DNA of 64,000 bases from Muraenolepis orangiensis (taxonomy: Eukaryota > Chordata > Actinopteri > Gadiformes > Muraenolepididae), in NCBI GenBank assembly GCA_027704905.1, contig CM051006.1, positions 1,573,062 through 1,637,061 on the forward strand, read 5' to 3'. Positions 61,573-64,000 of the stretch are shown one piece after another. The notes beneath the pieces were generated by a model. That model was given only the letters and a program-made list of their open reading frames with translations, made no database searches and had not been told where the DNA came from. The position numbers were made by a program, and so were the translations under genes. Each line of letters opens with the position of its first letter. The stretch's first letter is position 1.

Positions 61573-63657
61573 CAGCACTCGTGTCTGACGTCACCCACTC
61601 CGTCGTCGCGAGACTTCAGACACGGCACCCAGAAGCATTCATCGCGATATCTGAGGACTTCAAGCACGTCACTCTGGCTGCAACACTGCCCACCTTCAAG
61701 CAGTTTGTGGGCTGTCCCACCAGGGAAAACAAGACACTGGACCTGCTGTATGCCAATGTTAAGGAGTAATACAGCGCCACTGCCCTTCCTCCTCTTGGAA
61801 GGTCAACTTCTGTGTGGACAGTGTTGTTCCCACAGAGACTGTACACAGAGACTGTTTCCCAAGCAACAACAAGCCGTGGGTCACCCGAGACATCAAGGTC
61901 CTGCTCAATGAGAAGAAGAGGGCCTTCAGAGACAGGGAGCAGATGAGGCGGGTTCAGAGGGAGCTGAAGGAGAGGATCCAGCAGGGGAAAGACAACTACA
62001 GGAGGATGCTGGGGCTCAAACTTCAGCAGAATAACCTGAAGGATGTGTGGAGTGGCATGAGGAGCATCACTGGCTACAAACAACCTGGTACCCAGACAAT
62101 AGGGGGTGGTCCTGACTGGGCCAACGAGTTGAATTTGTTTTTCAATAGATTCAATGAGTGGGCTCCGGTCTACCCCTCCCCCAGCTCCTCTACAACCATT
62201 CCCCTCCAGCCCTCCTGCTGTCCCCCCTCCCCCACCGTCCCTCTCCAGCGACAACATACCTGTTCTCTCTCCCCCACCACTACCTCACCCCTCCCCCATC
62301 AACACAACAGAGACTCTTCCTGCCCCCACACACGGCACACAGACCTTCACAGCTGAGCAGGTGAGGAAAGTGCTGTGCAGGCTCCATCCAGGCAAGGCTG
62401 CAGGTCCTGACGGCGTCAGCCCGAGGGTCCTCAAAACTGTGCTGCCCAGCTGAGTGGAGTCCTGCAGTACATCTTCAACCTGAGCATGAGACTGGAGAGG
62501 GTCCCTGTGCTGTGGAAGACATCCTGCCTGGTGCCGGTTCCGAAGAAGGCACGTCCCAGCACCTCAAATGACTATAGACCGTGGCGCTGACGTCCCAAGT
62601 GTTGAAGTCCTTTGAGAGGCTGGTCCTGTCACTTCTTCGGCCCCTGGTCAGATCATCGCTGGACCCTCTTCAGTTTGCCTACCAGCCGAAACTGGGTGGA
62701 GGACGCCATCATCTTCCTGCTTCATCGTGCCTACGCCCACTTGGACAGACCCGGGAGCACTGTGAGAATCATGTTTTTTAACTTCTCCAGTGCATTCAAC
62801 ACCATCCGGCCTGCCCTGCTGGGGAGTAAGCTGACGGCGATGAAGGTGGACTCTTCCCTGGTTTCCTGGATTACAGACTATTTGAAGGGTCGTCCACAGT
62901 TTGTCAGACTGTAGGACTGTGTGTCTGACACTGTGGTCAGCAGCACTGGTGCTCCACAGGGAACGGTTCTTTCCCCATTCCTGTTCACCCTGTACACCTC
63001 AGACTTTCAGTTCAACTCAGAGTCCTGCCATCTGCAGAAGTTCTCGGACGACTCTGCAGTTGTTGGTTGTGTCAGCGAGGGAAACGATGAGGAGTACAGG
63101 GGCGTCGTGGACTCCTTCGTTGAGTGGTGTGAGCTGAACCACATGCAGCTCAACACAGACAAGACGAAGGAGATGGTGGTGGACTTCCGCAGGAGGAAAT
63201 CTACCCCCACACCCATTTCCATCAAGGGTATGTCCGCAGAAGTTGTTCAGGAATATAAATACCTGGGAGTTCACCTGGACAACAAACTGGTCTGGGCCAA
63301 GAACTCTGAGGCTGTTTACAAGAAGGGCCAGAGCCGTCTCTACTTCCTGCGGAGGCTCCGTCCTTCAACGTTTGTAACACGATGCTGAAGATGTTCTACC
63401 AGTCGGTGGTAGTCAGTGCCATCTTCTCCGGTGTCGTGTGCTGGGGAAGCAGGTTGAGGTCAGCAGACGCCAACAAGATCAGCAGGATCGTCAGGAAGGC
63501 TGGCGCTGTCCTGGGGGTCCAGCTGGACTCCTTGTTGGTGGTGTCTGAGAGGAGGATGCTGCGCAAGCTGCGTAGTATCCTTGACAACAACTCTCACCCT
63601 CTCCATCAGGTGCTGACCTCATACAGAAGCACCTTCAGCAACAGACTCATTCCACCC
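61573..63657 (+). mobile_element. L2/Rex1-type LINE, right arm copy without the solo LTR
   Basis: Same blocks as 19482-22283 (FSDD catalytic motif in the 62921-63388 frame) and the same frameshifts. Here the C-terminal part is continuous: MLKMFYQSVVVSAIFSG at 63382 runs through AVLGVQLDSLLVVSERRML to the gap with no LTR. Small coding differences from the left arm, such as FRDREQMRR against FRDGDREQMRR, show the arms are not identical copies. It is cut by N at 63658. Confidence 0.88.
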
Positions 63658-64000
63658 NNNNNNNNNNNNNNNNNNNNNNNNNNNNNNNNNNNNNNNNNNN
63701 NNNNNNNNNNNNNNNNNNNNNNNNNNNNNNNNNNNNNNNNNNNNNNNNNNNNNNNNNNNNNNNNNNNNNNNNNNNNNNNNNNNNNNNNNNNNNNNNNNNN
63801 NNNNNNNNNNNNNNNNNNNNNNNNNNNNNNNNNNNNNNNNNNNNNNNNNNNNNNNNNNNNNNNNNNNNNNNNNNNNNNNNNNNNNNNNNNNNNNNNNNNN
63901 NNNNNNNNNNNNNNNNNNNNNNNNNNNNNNNNNNNNNNNNNNNNNNNNNNNNNNNNNNNNNNNNNNNNNNNNNNNNNNNNNNNNNNNNNNNNNNNNNNNN
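63658..64000. other. Assembly gap (N to the window end)
   Basis: N run that continues beyond the window; at least 343 bases are visible. Confidence 0.99.

Overview
This window looks like repeat-dense teleost fish DNA in a draft assembly. The evidence is the mix of mobile elements (an L1-Tx1 LINE, L2/Rex1-type LINEs ending in TTGAC repeats, a jockey-like LINE, a Copia element, several hAT-type DNA transposons and tRNA-derived SINE heads), very long CA, GA and TA microsatellites, and three N runs. The two complete N runs are exactly 1000 bases long and the third leaves the window. I found no intact host protein gene. The only host-like coding piece is one 158-base exon resembling the N-terminus of EMC3.

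Region 1 (1-18481). A nearly full-length L1-Tx1 LINE lies on the minus strand (1 to about 5935), with ORF1 and ORF2 each broken once at a homopolymer. Its 5' end abuts a (TTC)n microsatellite. Next comes an internally deleted L2/Rex1 LINE (6739-7978), then a 1.75-kb hAT-type element (8496-10244) carrying a second one nested inside it (8619-9030); both have perfect 8-bp target duplications. A second hAT-type family occupies 10356-12853 as a possible composite that encloses a SINE head and the EMC3-like exon. The rest is noncoding sequence rich in microsatellites, ending in a truncated LTR (18132-18481) at the first gap.

Region 2 (19482-41568) and region 3 (42569-63657) are two contigs that are reverse complements of each other over their whole length, separated by a 1000-base gap. 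Each holds, from outside in: an L2/Rex1 LINE, a 54-bp minisatellite, a 1.2-kb GGA/CCT tract, a TA microsatellite, a GA microsatellite, a G-rich 19-20-bp minisatellite, a 49-bp minisatellite, a 24-bp repeat, a GA/TC tract with TTAGGGG repeats, a CA microsatellite, a 950-bp hAT-like element, and a 20-bp CACGTG minisatellite interrupted by a second L2/Rex1 LINE with a 425-codon open frame.

The arms differ by three clean presence/absence insertions, each with an intact empty site in the other arm. A solo LTR (19625-20326, TSD ACCC) and a 5'-inverted LINE (33000-35144, TSD AGGTCTGGTT) are only in the left arm. A Copia element (53860-56522, TSD ATATG) is only in the right arm. The 49-bp array also differs about threefold in length. 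Both outer ends stop at exactly the same base beside an N run. I therefore favour two haplotypes of one locus scaffolded in opposite orientations, although a real palindrome cannot be excluded. No operon or pathway logic applies; the window is best read as a record of transposition and repeat expansion.
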